Positions 28,844 through 37,821 are shown, counted from the first letter of the stretch. The stretch: 64,000 nucleotides of DNA from Bradyrhizobium sp. Ce-3 (GCF_022835695.1 NZ_BQUV01000001.1:1216263-1280262), one strand, 5' to 3'. Numbers and translations: made by a program. Notes: generated from the letters alone by a model not told the origin.

Positions 28844-30036
28844 CAGGCGTCGATGCCCCGCGTCGCGAGCACGGTCTTCATCCGCTGCGTCGCCAGTTCC
28901 GGATTGGCGAGCAGTCCGGCCTTGTCGGCGAGCCGGAACAGCTCGGCGAGATGCAGGGTCGAGCGCGTGCTCTCCTGCCCGCCGACCATCGTGAAGTGAT
29001 CCTGGTGCCCGTTGAGATAGGCCATGAACACGATGCCGGTCTTGTAGAAGCGCGTCGGCGCCTTGAAGATGTGGCGCGACAGCGGAACCGTCGGTCCCAA
29101 CACGCCGTGGAAGCCGGCCTCGTCGCCGGCTGCGAGCCGCGACAGCGCATAGGACGCGGCGGGCGCGATGGCATCGAAGATACCGAGCAGTGCGTGGGAA
29201 AAGCCCTTGTCGTCGCCGGCGATCAACTCGGCATAGTTGAAGTCGTCGCCGGTATACATTTTCACCCGCGGATCGAGCCGCCGCCGCATCTCGATCTCGC
29301 GCTGCATGTCGAGCAGCGAGACCTTGACCCCGTCGACCTTGGCGGCATTGGCGTTGACGATCGCAACCGCCGTATCCATCGCCTTGTCGAGATCCGCCGT
29401 CCCCCAATAGCCCGACAGCGCCGGATCGAACATGTCGCCGAGCCAGTGGATGATCACGGGCTCACGGACCTGCGACAGCACACGATCGTAGACCTTGGCG
29501 TAATCCTCCGGATTCTTGCCGAGCTTGGCCAGCGCGCGCGAGGCCATCAGGATGATGCGGCCGCCGGCTTTCTCGACCGCTGCGATCTGCTCCTCATAGG
29601 CACGGATCACGTCGTCGATCGATTTGGCATGCTCCACCGCGAGATGATCGGTGCCGGCGCCGGAGAACACCAGCGCGTTGCCTTTGGCCTTCGCCGCCTT
29701 CACCGAGCGCCGGATCAATTCCAGCGAGGCCGGCCAATCCAGCCCCATGCCGCGCTGCGCGGTATCCATCGCCTCGGCGACGCCGAGGCCGAGGTCCCAG
29801 ACGTGCTCGCGGAACGCGATCGTCCTGTCCCAGTCGATCGCAGCGGTCAGCCAGGGATCGACGTCGGCCCGCGGATCGGCGACCACATGGGCGGCCGAGA
29901 ACGCAACACGATTGAGCGTCCCCTCGAGCTTCGTCGGAAAGGTCCGCGACGCCGCGAGGCGATAGGTCTCGATGCCTCCGTCAGCGGTCGGCAGCTTCAG
30001 CGACAGGGAGGACGTCGGCAGCACTGGCTTGTTCAT
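28843..30036 (-). CDS. DUF993 protein (dihydrodipicolinate-synthase-like aldolase)
   Basis: This 397-residue protein belongs to the DUF993 family, which is distantly related to the DapA/N-acetylneuraminate-lyase TIM barrels. It has FSGAGTDHLAVEH, IILMASRALAK and REPVIIHWLGDMFDPAL blocks. Its reaction is not known; aldol cleavage or hydration of a 2-oxo sugar acid is the family-based guess. It lies between the TIM-barrel isomerase (4-bp overlap) and the Gfo/Idh/MocA gene (14 bp), and these three are clearly one transcription unit. Confidence 0.82.
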   Translation of the reverse strand: MNKPVLPTSSLSLKLPTADGGIETYRLAASRTFPTKLEGTLNRVAFSAAHVVADPRADVDPWLTAAIDWDRTIAFREHVWDLGLGVAEAMDTAQRGMGLDWPASLELIRRSVKAAKAKGNALVFSGAGTDHLAVEHAKSIDDVIRAYEEQIAAVEKAGGRIILMASRALAKLGKNPEDYAKVYDRVLSQVREPVIIHWLGDMFDPALSGYWGTADLDKAMDTAVAIVNANAAKVDGVKVSLLDMQREIEMRRRLDPRVKMYTGDDFNYAELIAGDDKGFSHALLGIFDAIAPAASYALSRLAAGDEAGFHGVLGPTVPLSRHIFKAPTRFYKTGIVFMAYLNGHQDHFTMVGGQESTRSTLHLAELFRLADKAGLLANPELATQRMKTVLATRGIDA

Positions 30037-30050
30037 GGCAAAAGTCCCTC

Positions 30051-31202
30051 TCAGACCACGATCGGGGCGACGTCGATCCAGCGCCGCTCCTTCCAACTCT
30101 TCAGTGCGCATTCGGCAAGTTGCACGCCCTTGGCGCCTTCGAGCAGGGTGCATTTGTAGGGCGCATCTTCGCAGACGTGGCGGATGAACATCTCCCACTG
30201 CTCCTTGAAGCCGTTGTCGTAGACGACATTCTCCGGCAGCTTCTGCCAGTCGGCATAGAAATCGTGCATCCGCTTCTCGTCCGGATTCCACACCGGCCGC
30301 GGCGTCGCCTGGCGCGCCTGGATCACGCAGTCGGTGAGGCCCGCCACCGCCGATCCATGGGTGCCGTCGACCTGGAAGGTGACGAGGTCGTCGCGATAGA
30401 CCCGCGTCACCCAGCTCATGTTGATATGCGCGATCACGCCGCCCTTCAGCCTGAATGTGGCGTAGGCCGAATCGTCGGCGGTCGCCTGATACTTCTTGCC
30501 CTTCTCGTCGTAGCGCTCGGGAATATCGGTCGTTCCGATGCAGACCACGCTCTCGACCTCGCCGAACAGATTGTCGAGCACGTAGCGCCAGTGGCAGACC
30601 ATGTCCAAAATAATGCCGCCGCCATCCTCGGCGCGGTAATTCCACGACGGCCGCTGCGCCTCCTGCCAGCCACCCTCGAACACCCAGTAGCCGAACTCGC
30701 CGCGCACCGAGAGCATGCGGCCGAAGAAACCGGAGTCGCGCAGGAAGGCGAGCTTCTTCAGGCCCGGCAGGAACAGCTTGTCTTGCACTGTGCCGTGCTT
30801 GAGACCTTTGGCGTTGGCGAGCTTCACCACCGCGATGGCCTCCTCCAGATTGGTCGCAATCGGCTTCTCGCAATAGACATGCTTGCCGGCATTGATCGCC
30901 TTGGTCAGCAGTGTGGGCCGCGCCTGCGTGGTGGCGGCATCGAAGAACACGGTGTCGCCCTTGTCTGCGAGCGCGCGATCGAGATCGGTGGTGTGGCGCT
31001 CGATATTGTAGCGCCTTGCCAACGCGGCGACCTTCTCGGCGTCGCGACCGACCAGGATCGGATCGGGCATGATGCGGTCGCCGTTCGCGAGCAGCACGCC
31101 CCCCTGCTCGCGGATCGCGACGATCGAGCGGATCAGATGCTGGTTGAGACCCATCCGGCCTGTAATGCCGTTCATGATCAGGCCGAGGCGTTTGGTCGTC
31201 AT
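30051..31202 (-). CDS. Gfo/Idh/MocA family NAD(P)-dependent oxidoreductase
   Basis: This 383-residue dehydrogenase has an N-terminal Rossmann domain (LGLIMNGITGRMG, a GxxGxxG variant) and the family's catalytic EKP motif in HVYCEKPIATNLEEA; the C-terminal alpha/beta domain contains DMVCHWRYVLD, where the histidine is the usual catalytic residue. Members oxidise sugars, inositols or glycosides. The ATG at 31202 overlaps the stop of the enolase-superfamily gene. Being followed by DUF993 and a TIM-barrel isomerase, it probably makes a keto-sugar intermediate. Confidence 0.88.
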   Translation of the reverse strand: MTTKRLGLIMNGITGRMGLNQHLIRSIVAIREQGGVLLANGDRIMPDPILVGRDAEKVAALARRYNIERHTTDLDRALADKGDTVFFDAATTQARPTLLTKAINAGKHVYCEKPIATNLEEAIAVVKLANAKGLKHGTVQDKLFLPGLKKLAFLRDSGFFGRMLSVRGEFGYWVFEGGWQEAQRPSWNYRAEDGGGIILDMVCHWRYVLDNLFGEVESVVCIGTTDIPERYDEKGKKYQATADDSAYATFRLKGGVIAHINMSWVTRVYRDDLVTFQVDGTHGSAVAGLTDCVIQARQATPRPVWNPDEKRMHDFYADWQKLPENVVYDNGFKEQWEMFIRHVCEDAPYKCTLLEGAKGVQLAECALKSWKERRWIDVAPIVV

Positions 31203-32608
31203 ACTATCTGCTCCTGCGAAAGGCGTGGTGTGGGCCGCTTGAGCGGCTGCATGGTGGACCAATCCGGATGGACCGAACTGGCAAAGCCTGATGCTGCGGC
31301 GATCGATCCGGTCAGGAGATCGCCGTCATGGATCGCGAGGCGGACCTTGCCGCCCGCGCGCGCATAGAGATCGGGATGCGCGGTGAGAAACGCATCGGCC
31401 TCATCGGCCGGGGTGTCGGCAAAGCCGTCGACGTAATGATGGCCGTTGCGCTCGGCATGGGGGACGCCGATCAGCGCACCGAGCGCAAGGTCCTGCTGCA
31501 CGCCGAGCCCGGCCTGGCAGGTCAGGTCCTCGCCGCTGATGAAATACCGGCCGTTGCCATCGGCGTTCCATGCCGCCGCGCGCGTGGCATTGATGATCGC
31601 CTTGTAGATGCCCTTGCACGATTTCGAGGAAATGCCGCGATAGCCGAGCGCCCGCGCCTGCGGGAACGCATCGTAGCAATCATCGGCCTCGTCGATGATG
31701 AAGTCGCGCGCGGCAAGCCGCCAGATCGGCGCCGCCTTCGTGATATCGCGCGGCATCGGCTGCTCGATATAGAGCAGGTTTGCCGCGATCGGCTGCAGCG
31801 CCGCGTCATCATCGAGCCGGTCGACCAGCGTGCTCAGTGCGGCAAGGTCGGTATATTGCTCGTTGGCATCGAGCGTCACCTTGACGGCGTGGGGCAGCGT
31901 TGCGAGCTCGCTGCCGATCCGCGCCAGCCGCGCGGCGTCGTGGGCGGGATCGCCGTTCAGCTTGAGCTTGAAATAGCGCGCACCGGCGTTCTCGTTGCGG
32001 TCGGCCACACCGCCCTCGCCTTCAACTTTGTCGTCCATTCCAACCGTGTGCCTGACGGCCACGCGATCGAGCCGCCGGCGCGCCGACAGGAACCGCGCGA
32101 TCGCCACATCGTCGAGATCGGGCGTCAACCGTGCATCGATGCCGGCAATATTGCCGGCCATGCCGTCGAAGACATTCACGCCGGTCGCGCGCAACAGCGC
32201 ATCCAGGATCGCCTTGTCGATCTCGGCCGGGCCGAAGCCGGCGGCGAGCGGCGGAATGTCCTCCGCAGTGCAGGCCGCGACCTGCGGCCCGATGCACGCG
32301 GCATGCAGGCCGAACGCGGTATCAAAGCTCTCGTTCGCCAGATAGAGCTCGCGCGCGATCGCGAGCGAACGGCGAAGCCCGTCGAGCGACTGCGCCTCGG
32401 TCAGATGCGGCCGCTTGTCGAACCATTTCGGTGCCAGCATCTCGGCACTGGCGCCGGTCGCGCGGCCCTTGCCCTCCACCTCGATCTCGACCCGCACGAA
32501 CAGCTGCGTCGACGCGGTGATCGTCACCGCGCCGAAGCGGAACGGCCGCGCGAAGGCCAGCGGCCGTTCGAAGAAGGCGATATCATTGACTTTGAGGCGA
32601 GGCGACAT
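31199..32608 (-). CDS. Enolase superfamily protein (mandelate racemase/muconate lactonizing-like)
   Basis: This 469-residue protein is recognisable as an enolase-superfamily member: KLK at residues 214-216, then metal-ligand blocks DANEQ (247-251), IEQP (281-284) and DEADD (306-310), followed by KSCKG (329-333) as a possible base on the opposite face. It is longer than typical acid-sugar dehydratases (about 380-400), with an extended C-terminal end. It could dehydrate or epimerise a sugar acid. It is coupled to the Gfo/Idh/MocA gene by an ATGA overlap and follows the importer ATPase gene by 14 bases, which ties it to whatever is imported. Confidence 0.82.
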   Translation of the reverse strand: MSPRLKVNDIAFFERPLAFARPFRFGAVTITASTQLFVRVEIEVEGKGRATGASAEMLAPKWFDKRPHLTEAQSLDGLRRSLAIARELYLANESFDTAFGLHAACIGPQVAACTAEDIPPLAAGFGPAEIDKAILDALLRATGVNVFDGMAGNIAGIDARLTPDLDDVAIARFLSARRRLDRVAVRHTVGMDDKVEGEGGVADRNENAGARYFKLKLNGDPAHDAARLARIGSELATLPHAVKVTLDANEQYTDLAALSTLVDRLDDDAALQPIAANLLYIEQPMPRDITKAAPIWRLAARDFIIDEADDCYDAFPQARALGYRGISSKSCKGIYKAIINATRAAAWNADGNGRYFISGEDLTCQAGLGVQQDLALGALIGVPHAERNGHHYVDGFADTPADEADAFLTAHPDLYARAGGKVRLAIHDGDLLTGSIAAASGFASSVHPDWSTMQPLKRPTPRLSQEQIV

Positions 32609-32622
32609 CGAAGGCTCGGGTG

Positions 32623-33471
32623 TTAATCCAGCGATCCCTGCGTGAAGAAATGCTTGCGGATCCGCTGCACCAGTTCGGTGAAGACGGGATCGGACATGGT
32701 TTCGAGCGAGCGCGGCCGCGGCATCGGCACGTCGTAGATCGCCGCGATCGCGCCCGGACGTTCGGTCATCACAAGCACGCGGTCGGCGAGGAACACGGCT
32801 TCCGGAATCGAGTGCGTGATCAGCAGCACCGTCTTGCCGGTCTCGCGCTGGATCCGCATCAGCTCGACATTCATCCGCTCCCGCGTCATGGCATCGAGCG
32901 CGCCGAACGGTTCGTCCATCAGCATGATCTTGGGATCATGCACCAGGGCGCGGCAGATCGAGGCGCGCTGCTGCATGCCGCCGGAGAGCTGCCAGGGCAA
33001 CTTCTTCTCGAAGCCTTCGAGCCCGACCAGCTTCAGCAGCGCCTTGGCGCGAGCGAGATACTTGTCGCGGGCGAGCCGCTTCATGTCGATCGGCAGCATC
33101 ACGTTGGAGAGGATGTTGCGCCACGGTAGCAGCAGGGCGTTCTGGAACACGATGCCGACATTGCCATGCGGCCTGGTCACCACTTCACCGTCGACCAGCA
33201 CCTCACCTGATGTCGGCGGCAGCAGGCCCGAGATCATCTTGAGCAGCGTGGACTTGCCGCAGCCGGAAGGCCCGACCACGACAAAGAACTCGCCGTCATT
33301 GATGGTGAAGTCGAGCGGCCGCAGCGACGGCACATCGCCGTCGCGCGACCGGTAGGTCTTCGACACGCCCGACAGCGTGATCCCGGGCGCAGCACCAGCG
33401 GCGCGGTCCGATACCAGGCGGAGATGGGCTGCTGGCTGGTTGATATCGGTTGGCTTGGTTGCAGGGTTCAT
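32623..33471 (-). CDS. ABC transporter ATP-binding protein (TauB/SsuB type)
   Basis: This 282-residue ATPase has Walker A GPSGCGKS, Q-loop FQNALLLPW, signature LSGGMQQR, Walker B IMLMDEPFGALD and switch histidine LITHSIPEA. The LLPWRN and PRPRS features place it with nitrate/sulfonate/taurine-type importers. I start it at the ATG at 33471; the frame runs further upstream only into the repeat element at 33488-33624. It follows the binding-protein gene in the operon TetR-permease-SBP-ATPase. Confidence 0.92.
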   Translation of the reverse strand: MNPATKPTDINQPAAHLRLVSDRAAGAAPGITLSGVSKTYRSRDGDVPSLRPLDFTINDGEFFVVVGPSGCGKSTLLKMISGLLPPTSGEVLVDGEVVTRPHGNVGIVFQNALLLPWRNILSNVMLPIDMKRLARDKYLARAKALLKLVGLEGFEKKLPWQLSGGMQQRASICRALVHDPKIMLMDEPFGALDAMTRERMNVELMRIQRETGKTVLLITHSIPEAVFLADRVLVMTERPGAIAAIYDVPMPRPRSLETMSDPVFTELVQRIRKHFFTQGSLD

Positions 33472-33487
33472 CACAGCCCTCTCCACC

Positions 33488-33624
33488 CGTCGTCCCTGCG
33501 AAAGCAGGGACCCATACGCCGCGGCTTCTCGTTCGGGCACTTAGGTAGAGACCTTCCATAACAATTGCGGTCTGTGGTTATAGGTCCCTGCTCTGTGCGC
33601 AATCGCGCACTCGGCAGGGACGAC
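33488..33624. repeat. Dispersed palindromic repeat, copy A
   Basis: This 137-bp element starts CGTCGTCCCTGCGAAAGCAG and ends GCAGGGACGAC, forming complementary ends. It contains the 16-bp near-palindrome GTGCGCAATCGCGCAC at 33595-33610. It sits inside an operon, between the binding-protein stop and the ATPase start. Related copies are at 36558, 39650, 44012, 50385 and 55300. Confidence 0.8.
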
Positions 33625-33640
33625 AGCGGGGGGTGACTGC

Positions 33641-34639
33641 TCACGAGTTACCCTTCGGCAGATAGTCGTTGGTGTAGAACGCCTTCGGATTGGCCTTGGC
33701 CTTGGCGTCGAGGCCGCCATATTCGACCATCAGATCGACCGACTCGGTCATGTTCTGGTCGGTGACCTGGAACGGCCGCTTGTCCTTGGTCTCCGCCGTG
33801 CGATAGAGCGGAATCGTCAGCTCGAAGCCCTGGGTCAGCGTGTCGATCTTGCCGCCCTTCGGATTGGCGTCGAGGATCGACTGCGCCGCGGCCTTCGGAT
33901 CCTTCTCGGCGGCTTCCACCGCCTTTGTCGTCGCCGACATGAAGCGGCGGACCAGGTCGGCATTGGCCTTCACGTAATCCGAGTTCGCGATGATGCCCGA
34001 CGACACCATGTTGATGCCGTAGTCGGCGAACTTGATCGGATAGACGTCCTTAGCCGTCGCGTCCTTGATCTTCATCGACTGGTCCATGACGTAGCCGAGC
34101 AGGAGATCGGCCTGGCCGTTGATGACCGCGTTGAGCTTGGTCTGGCCGTCGCCGGCGACGGTGGTGAAATCGCTTTCCTTCAGCCCGGTCTTCTTCAGGA
34201 ACAGCGGCCAGATCTGCGTCATCGAATCCGCAGGGGTGATCGCGACCGTCTTGCCCTTGATGTCCTCCGGCTTCCTGATGTTCTTGTCGACGAAGCCCAT
34301 CGCCGACATCGGGCTGGTCTGCAACAGCACGCCGGTTGCGATGACAGGTGCGCCCTTCACCGCCGCGCGCATCATCGTGGGCACGTCGACATAGCCGAAA
34401 TCGGCGGTCTTTGCGGCGACCGCCTGCGTGGTCGCAGCCGAGCCGCGGCCTTCCTGGATCTCCAGATCGATGCCTTCTGCGGCGTAGATGCCCTTGGCCT
34501 TGCCGTAATAGAACGGCGCGTGCTCGCCATAGACGTACCAGTTCAGCATCAGCACGACCTTGTCAGCCGCGGACGCCGGCGCCACCGCAAGCGCGGTCCA
34601 GGCCAATGCGGCGCCTGCGATCGCAATCAAACGCTTCAT
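33641..34639 (-). CDS. ABC transporter substrate-binding protein (NMT1/THI5-like)
   Basis: This 332-residue periplasmic protein has a signal peptide (residues 1-24, ending PASAAD) and an NMT1/SsuA-like domain: LMLNWYVYGEHAPFYYGKAKGIYAAEGIDLE, then GRGSAATTQAVAAKTADFGYVDV and KGKTVAITPADSMTQ. Such proteins bind sulfonates, nitrate, pyrimidine precursors or aromatic compounds. It is encoded between the permease and a repeat element. The enzyme set downstream does not resemble sulfonate metabolism, so the ligand is unclear. Confidence 0.9.
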   Translation of the reverse strand: MKRLIAIAGAALAWTALAVAPASAADKVVLMLNWYVYGEHAPFYYGKAKGIYAAEGIDLEIQEGRGSAATTQAVAAKTADFGYVDVPTMMRAAVKGAPVIATGVLLQTSPMSAMGFVDKNIRKPEDIKGKTVAITPADSMTQIWPLFLKKTGLKESDFTTVAGDGQTKLNAVINGQADLLLGYVMDQSMKIKDATAKDVYPIKFADYGINMVSSGIIANSDYVKANADLVRRFMSATTKAVEAAEKDPKAAAQSILDANPKGGKIDTLTQGFELTIPLYRTAETKDKRPFQVTDQNMTESVDLMVEYGGLDAKAKANPKAFYTNDYLPKGNS

Positions 34640-34697
34640 GGTTGTTCTCCCTTGATTGTCCCCGGCCCTTGAATGAGCCGCTTGTTCGATTGCTGCG

Positions 34698-35507
34698 CTA
34701 GGAAGCGAAGCTGATGTCGGCGCGTTGGCTGACGTGCCAGGGGATCACCAGCCGCTCGATGCGGTCGACGATCCAGAACAGGATGACGCCGAGCAGCGCC
34801 AGGATCACCAATGCCGCGAACATCGTTGGCAGGTCGAAAGTGCCGATCGAGCGCTGCATCACATAGCCAATGCCGGAATTGGAGCCGACGAACTCGCCGA
34901 CGACGGCGCCGACCACCGCGAGCGTCACCGAGACCTTCAGGCCGGAGAAGATCGCGGGCATCGCGTGCGGCAGGTTGACCGCGCAGAACACCTTGAAGCG
35001 GCTGCCCTGCATCGCACGCGCCAGATCGACCATGTCGGGATCGACCGACTTGAAGCCCTGCACCGCCGAGACCACCACGGGAAAGAAGCCGAGCAGGAAC
35101 GCGGAGATCACCTTCGGGATGATGCCGAAGCCGAACCACACCACGAACAGCGGCGCGATCGCGATCTTCGGCACCGATTGGGAGAACACCAGGAGCGGAT
35201 AGACGTAGCTCTCGACCGTCTTCGAGCCCGCGATCAGCATCGCTGTGGGAATGCCGAACAGCGCCGAGAGCAGGAAGCCGCAGATCGTCGCGTAGGTGGT
35301 CGGCCAGGACTGCCGCAGCAGTTCCGGCCAATCGCTGATCAGCACCGCGACGACGTCGCCGGGCGACGGGATCTGATAGGCCGGAATGTGGAACAGCCGG
35401 ATCGAGAGATCCCACGCCGCCACGATGACGACCAGGAACAGGAACGGGCGCACCCACGCCGCATTCAGCACCTTCGACAGGCCCGAAGGGCTCTTTGCCT
35501 CCGCCAC
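34698..35507 (-). CDS. ABC transporter permease (TauC/SsuC type)
   Basis: This 269-residue inner-membrane permease belongs to the BPD_transp_1 group used with NMT1-type binding proteins. Six hydrophobic segments and the EAA loop (LARAMQGSRFKVFCAVNLPHAMP) are visible. It begins with a GTG preceded by GGGAG. It is the first structural gene of the operon, downstream of the TetR gene but separated from it by 244 bp containing an inverted repeat. Confidence 0.9.
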   Translation of the reverse strand: MAEAKSPSGLSKVLNAAWVRPFLFLVVIVAAWDLSIRLFHIPAYQIPSPGDVVAVLISDWPELLRQSWPTTYATICGFLLSALFGIPTAMLIAGSKTVESYVYPLLVFSQSVPKIAIAPLFVVWFGFGIIPKVISAFLLGFFPVVVSAVQGFKSVDPDMVDLARAMQGSRFKVFCAVNLPHAMPAIFSGLKVSVTLAVVGAVVGEFVGSNSGIGYVMQRSIGTFDLPTMFAALVILALLGVILFWIVDRIERLVIPWHVSQRADISFAS

Positions 35508-35646
35508 GTCACGCTCCCTTTGCAGTCTCTGTTGTTCGGCTAGAAATTAACCCGTTGGATAAATACTGTCCAGCCCCTCGCACGCGACAAAATCACGGCG
35601 GAACATGCTGATTTCGTCAGGCGAGATTTTTATCGATGAAGGGCTG

Positions 35647-35736
35647 CGTAGCCCGGATGAAGCGCAGCGAAATCCGGGACAGGCCATCCGCAGCGAGAGC
35701 CCTCCCGGATTACGCTTCGCTGCATCCGGGCTACGG
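35647..35736. repeat. Inverted repeat of the 'tagcccggatg' type
   Basis: The left end reads CGTAGCCCGGATGAAGCG and the right end is its approximate complement (CGCTTCGCTGCATCCGGGCT), separated by a shorter middle, so the 90 bp can fold into a long hairpin. Elements of this wording occur intergenically in many rhizobia (general knowledge). It lies between the TetR gene and the importer permease and could act as a weak terminator in either direction. Confidence 0.7.
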
Positions 35737-35751
35737 GGAACTGGCGCGCGT

Positions 35752-36456
35752 TCACACCACCCGGTGTTCTGCCGAGCGCAGAAGCGGCATGGCCCCGCCG
35801 AACGCTGCGGTAGACTTGCCGGTCAGCGCCGCCAGCACCAGCGCGGTCATGTGCTCAAGGCGTTCGTCGCGAGCGTCCTTCTTGAGCAGGTCGCGGCCGA
35901 AGATCACGCTCAAGGTGGCGCTGTTGGAGAGGTAGAAGAATGCCAGCCCGGCGATCGAGATATAGAGCTGCACCGGATCGACCGCGACCCGGAAATCGCC
36001 GCTCTCGACCCCGCGCGTCACCACGGTGCGGATCATCTCGACGAACGGCGAGTGCATCGACTTGACCTTGGTCGAGCGCTTCAGGTGTTTTGCCTTGGCG
36101 AGGTTTTCCGTGTTCAACAAAGCCAGGAACTCGGGATTGCGCAGAAAATAGTTCCAGGTGAAGTCGATCAGGCGCCCGATCGCCTCGGGCGGATCGAGAT
36201 GCTCGAGATCGAGCGTGCGCTCCTCGCTGCGGATCTTCTCGTAGGCGCCTTCCAGCACCTCGAGATAGAGATCCTCCTTGTTGCCGACGTGGTAGTACAG
36301 CATCCGCTTGTTGGCGTCCGCATTGGCCGCAATGCGGTCGACCCGCGCGCCGGCGAGGCCATGGGCGGCGAATTCCTGCTTGGCCGCCTCGAGAATCCGC
36401 AGCCGCATCCCCTGGGGGTCACGCTGCCATCTCTGTATTCGCTTTGCCTTCGCCAA
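35752..36456 (-). CDS. TetR-family transcriptional regulator
   Basis: The protein has a TetR helix-turn-helix (MRLRILEAAKQEFAAHGLAGARVDRIAANA...LYYHVGNKEDLY) and a C-terminal helical domain. The start is uncertain. A TTG at 36456 gives 234 residues starting LAKAKRIQRWQRDP, the part that looks conserved; an ATG at 36537 adds 27 residues, and longer versions run into a repeat element and are not credible. It lies upstream of and in the same direction as the importer and catabolic operon and is the likely regulator. Confidence 0.85.
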   Translation of the reverse strand: MAKAKRIQRWQRDPQGMRLRILEAAKQEFAAHGLAGARVDRIAANADANKRMLYYHVGNKEDLYLEVLEGAYEKIRSEERTLDLEHLDPPEAIGRLIDFTWNYFLRNPEFLALLNTENLAKAKHLKRSTKVKSMHSPFVEMIRTVVTRGVESGDFRVAVDPVQLYISIAGLAFFYLSNSATLSVIFGRDLLKKDARDERLEHMTALVLAALTGKSTAAFGGAMPLLRSAEHRVV

Positions 36457-36557
36457 AATCGATCGCCCGGTGATGCTGAACTGATGAGTGTAGCATGACG
36501 CGCGCCGTTTGAGAACGAATGTTGTCGCGACAGCCATGCGGGAATATTTCGCGCCTT

Positions 36558-36682
36558 CGTCATTCCCCGGTGCGCAATTGCGCACCTGAGGGCGTGCGCA
36601 GCACGAGCCCGGAATCCATCCATCCACGGAACATGTTGCTTGATGGATTCCGGGCTCTCGCTTCGCGAGCCCCGGAATGACG
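36558..36682. repeat. Dispersed palindromic repeat, copy B
   Basis: This 125-bp element has complementary ends (CGTCATTCCCCGG... and ...CCCCGGAATGACG). An inner hairpin is formed by CCCGGAATCCATC and GATGGATTCCGGG, and the perfect 16-bp palindrome GTGCGCAATTGCGCAC is at 36570-36585. It lies upstream of the TetR gene and is a divergent subtype of the other copies. The remaining bases of the 283-bp gap around it hold nothing I can identify. Confidence 0.75.
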
Positions 36683-36739
36683 AGAAAATCATTTCCCCTC
36701 CGCGCCCGCTGCCGTGACGACACGCAGAACGAACGCGGC

Positions 36740-37600
36740 CTAGTCTGGCTTGCCCTGCGAGGGCTGCACCAGGAGCGTCGGCACGCCGCATGTGCCGTTG
36801 CGCACCGTCATCACGCGCGTGCCGGGCTTGCGGCCGGTGCGAACCTCCGAGACGTCGACGCCAGCGGCAAGCAGCCGCGCGCGCGTGGCATCGATGTCGG
36901 TGACGCGCCAGCAGATCCCGCGCAGCCGGTCCGGCGTATCGACCTGCGCCTTGTTGTGTTCCTTGCCCGGCCGGTGCGTGACCTCCACCACGAGGTCGCC
37001 GCAGCGGAAGAACATCAGTCGGCCCCACTCCGGATGCGAGCGGTCGAGCGCCATGTCGAGCCCGAGCCGCGCGCCATAGAGTGCGGCGGCGCGTTCCGGG
37101 TCGGCGGTCGAGACCACCACATGATCCATCGCAGTGATCGAAGCCGGCGTGGTGCGCACCGACAGCGGCCGCTCCTGCTCGCGCTCCATAAAAAACATGC
37201 GCACGCCGCGCGTCGCGTCGGTCGCCGCGCGGGTGCGCTTCCACGACAGCGTGGTGCCGCTGGCCTCGTCGCGGCTCTCGACCTCGGCGACCGGTTCGGG
37301 CTTCAGCGTCAGCCGCTCGAGCCTGCGGTGTGTCCTGGCGATATCGCTGGTGCGGAAGCAAAGGCTCGCGAGCCCCTCGCCTTGCGTGACCAGCGCACTG
37401 CGGACGCGCTGGGCTGCCTCGTCGTCGCCGCGCGGCGCCATCAATTCCAGCGTGGTGTTGTCGAGCGTGAACAGCACACGGTCGGCGCCGTCGCCGCTGT
37501 TGCGCCAGGCCGGCGACCGCGCCAACAGCGTCTCGTAGGCGGCGCCGGCAGCGGCGATATCGCCGGTCAGGACGACGACGTGATCGAGACCGGTGATCAT
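36740..37600 (-). CDS. VOC (glyoxalase/bleomycin-resistance fold) protein, two modules
   Basis: This 286-residue protein contains two VOC modules: one starting MITGLDHVVVLTGDIAAAGAAYE and a second starting AMDHVVVSTADPERAAALYGARLG at about residue 155. The paired DHVV starts and later E-containing strands (DLVVEVTHRPG) are typical of metal-binding VOC proteins such as glyoxalases and dioxygenases. No specific activity can be named. It stands alone, divergent from the PfkB kinase gene. Confidence 0.82.
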   Translation of the reverse strand: MITGLDHVVVLTGDIAAAGAAYETLLARSPAWRNSGDGADRVLFTLDNTTLELMAPRGDDEAAQRVRSALVTQGEGLASLCFRTSDIARTHRRLERLTLKPEPVAEVESRDEASGTTLSWKRTRAATDATRGVRMFFMEREQERPLSVRTTPASITAMDHVVVSTADPERAAALYGARLGLDMALDRSHPEWGRLMFFRCGDLVVEVTHRPGKEHNKAQVDTPDRLRGICWRVTDIDATRARLLAAGVDVSEVRTGRKPGTRVMTVRNGTCGVPTLLVQPSQGKPD

Positions 37601-37821
37601 GGTTGCTGCCTCCCCGAATCTGCCGTCATTGTGCTCTCCCTGACGCTCCCCGGAACCACGGACTGGCGCCGGCCGTTATGCCGCATGCCAGAATGGCCCG
37701 GCGGCTCCATCATCTCTAGCTGTAAACCAAGCAGGGTTGCGAATAATTTCAGCGATATCAGCCGACCAGCGGTGCTACTCTCATCGTCGGCCGGGCCCAC
37801 CCAAGCGACGACGGAAAGCGA

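Noticed and set aside
33296-33559. Small open frame with the 'VWVPAFAGTT' string
   Set aside because: The string is the translation of a dispersed repeat (copy A), not a gene.
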